From GAS188 sp963713805 (lineage in GTDB: Bacteria > Pseudomonadota > Alphaproteobacteria > Rhizobiales > Beijerinckiaceae): a DNA stretch of 64,000 nt. Below are positions 63,944 through 64,000 of this stretch, one piece after another. The notes under the pieces are model-generated. The model was not told the DNA's origin, ran no database searches, and was given only the letters and a program-made list of their open reading frames with translations. Both the position numbers and the translations under genes were made by a program. The stretch is taken from positions 62,001-126,000 of the forward strand of contig CAVQNF010000036.1 of assembly GCA_963713805.1 (NCBI GenBank). Direction: 5' to 3'. How positions within the stretch are numbered: the stretch's first letter is position 1; the number at the start of each line of letters is the position of its first letter.

Positions 63944-64000
63944 GTTGCGCCTCCTATGGACGAACGGCTCGCATCTGTGCGCCCAAGTAGATAGAGCCGG

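Overview
The window is about 64 kb of GC-rich chromosome. Gene families point to an alphaproteobacterium of the order Hyphomicrobiales (Rhizobiales): a MucR/Ros regulator, FCD-type GntR control, DUF6496, a TspO homologue, Tat-dependent solute-binding proteins and YcbB-type L,D-transpeptidases. Genus cannot be fixed from the sequence alone; a Beijerinckiaceae or Nitrobacteraceae-like organism is my inference. No plasmid or phage backbone, CRISPR array, rRNA or integrase was seen. Many well-conserved proteins are split across two or three frames, often at short homopolymers. I read most of these as single-base sequencing or assembly errors, and I give one locus spanning the frames. The density is highest in 1-7 kb, 40-44 kb and 57-64 kb.

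Layout. 0-9.5 kb (all minus strand): an LDH2-type dehydrogenase, a SABATH-like carboxyl methyltransferase, an unrecognised ~560-residue protein and a DUF3726 protein are joined by ATGA overlaps. A membrane-dipeptidase homologue, an EthD protein, an FCD regulator, a TPP-dependent lyase/decarboxylase and formyl-CoA transferase follow. This is the most unusual metabolic cluster here. 9.7-10.9 kb: remnants of an Mla-type lipid ABC transporter, cut at both outer ends. 11-20.4 kb: envelope and housekeeping genes (L,D-transpeptidase, MucR, cyclopropane synthase, AlaX) and a urc4-upp pair for uracil handling. 20.5-25.2 kb: an amidase, penicillin acylase and enoyl-CoA hydratase operon. 25.6 kb: tRNA-Asn, followed by a ~7.6 kb accessory stretch with a PD-(D/E)XK nuclease-like gene, a signal-peptide remnant, a small gene, and an HlyD plus PilZ-glycosyltransferase pair likely to make a c-di-GMP-controlled exopolysaccharide.

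33.8-40.2 kb: a class III nucleotide cyclase with C-terminal repeats, TspO, a class II aldolase, a ligase-like protein lacking the catalytic lysine, small secreted proteins and a methyltransferase. 40.3-44.9 kb: a complete liv-type branched-chain amino-acid/amide ABC operon. 45.4-48.3 kb: a TPR-OGT (SPINDLY-like) glycosyltransferase and a broken Phd-type antitoxin. 48.5-57.5 kb: a lone peptide-binding protein, an ECF sigma/DUF4142/cupredoxin set, GST, a sterol-desaturase-like hydroxylase, a haem-motif GGDEF-EAL protein and a PAS_5 protein. 57.7-63.9 kb: one long operon with a dipeptide/glutathione-type ABC importer followed by three hydrolases that in known families cleave D-, beta- or isoaspartyl peptides.

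Short tandem repeats of four different unit lengths (12, 13, 15 and 18 bp) and two copies of a REP-like palindromic element lie between genes or at gene ends.
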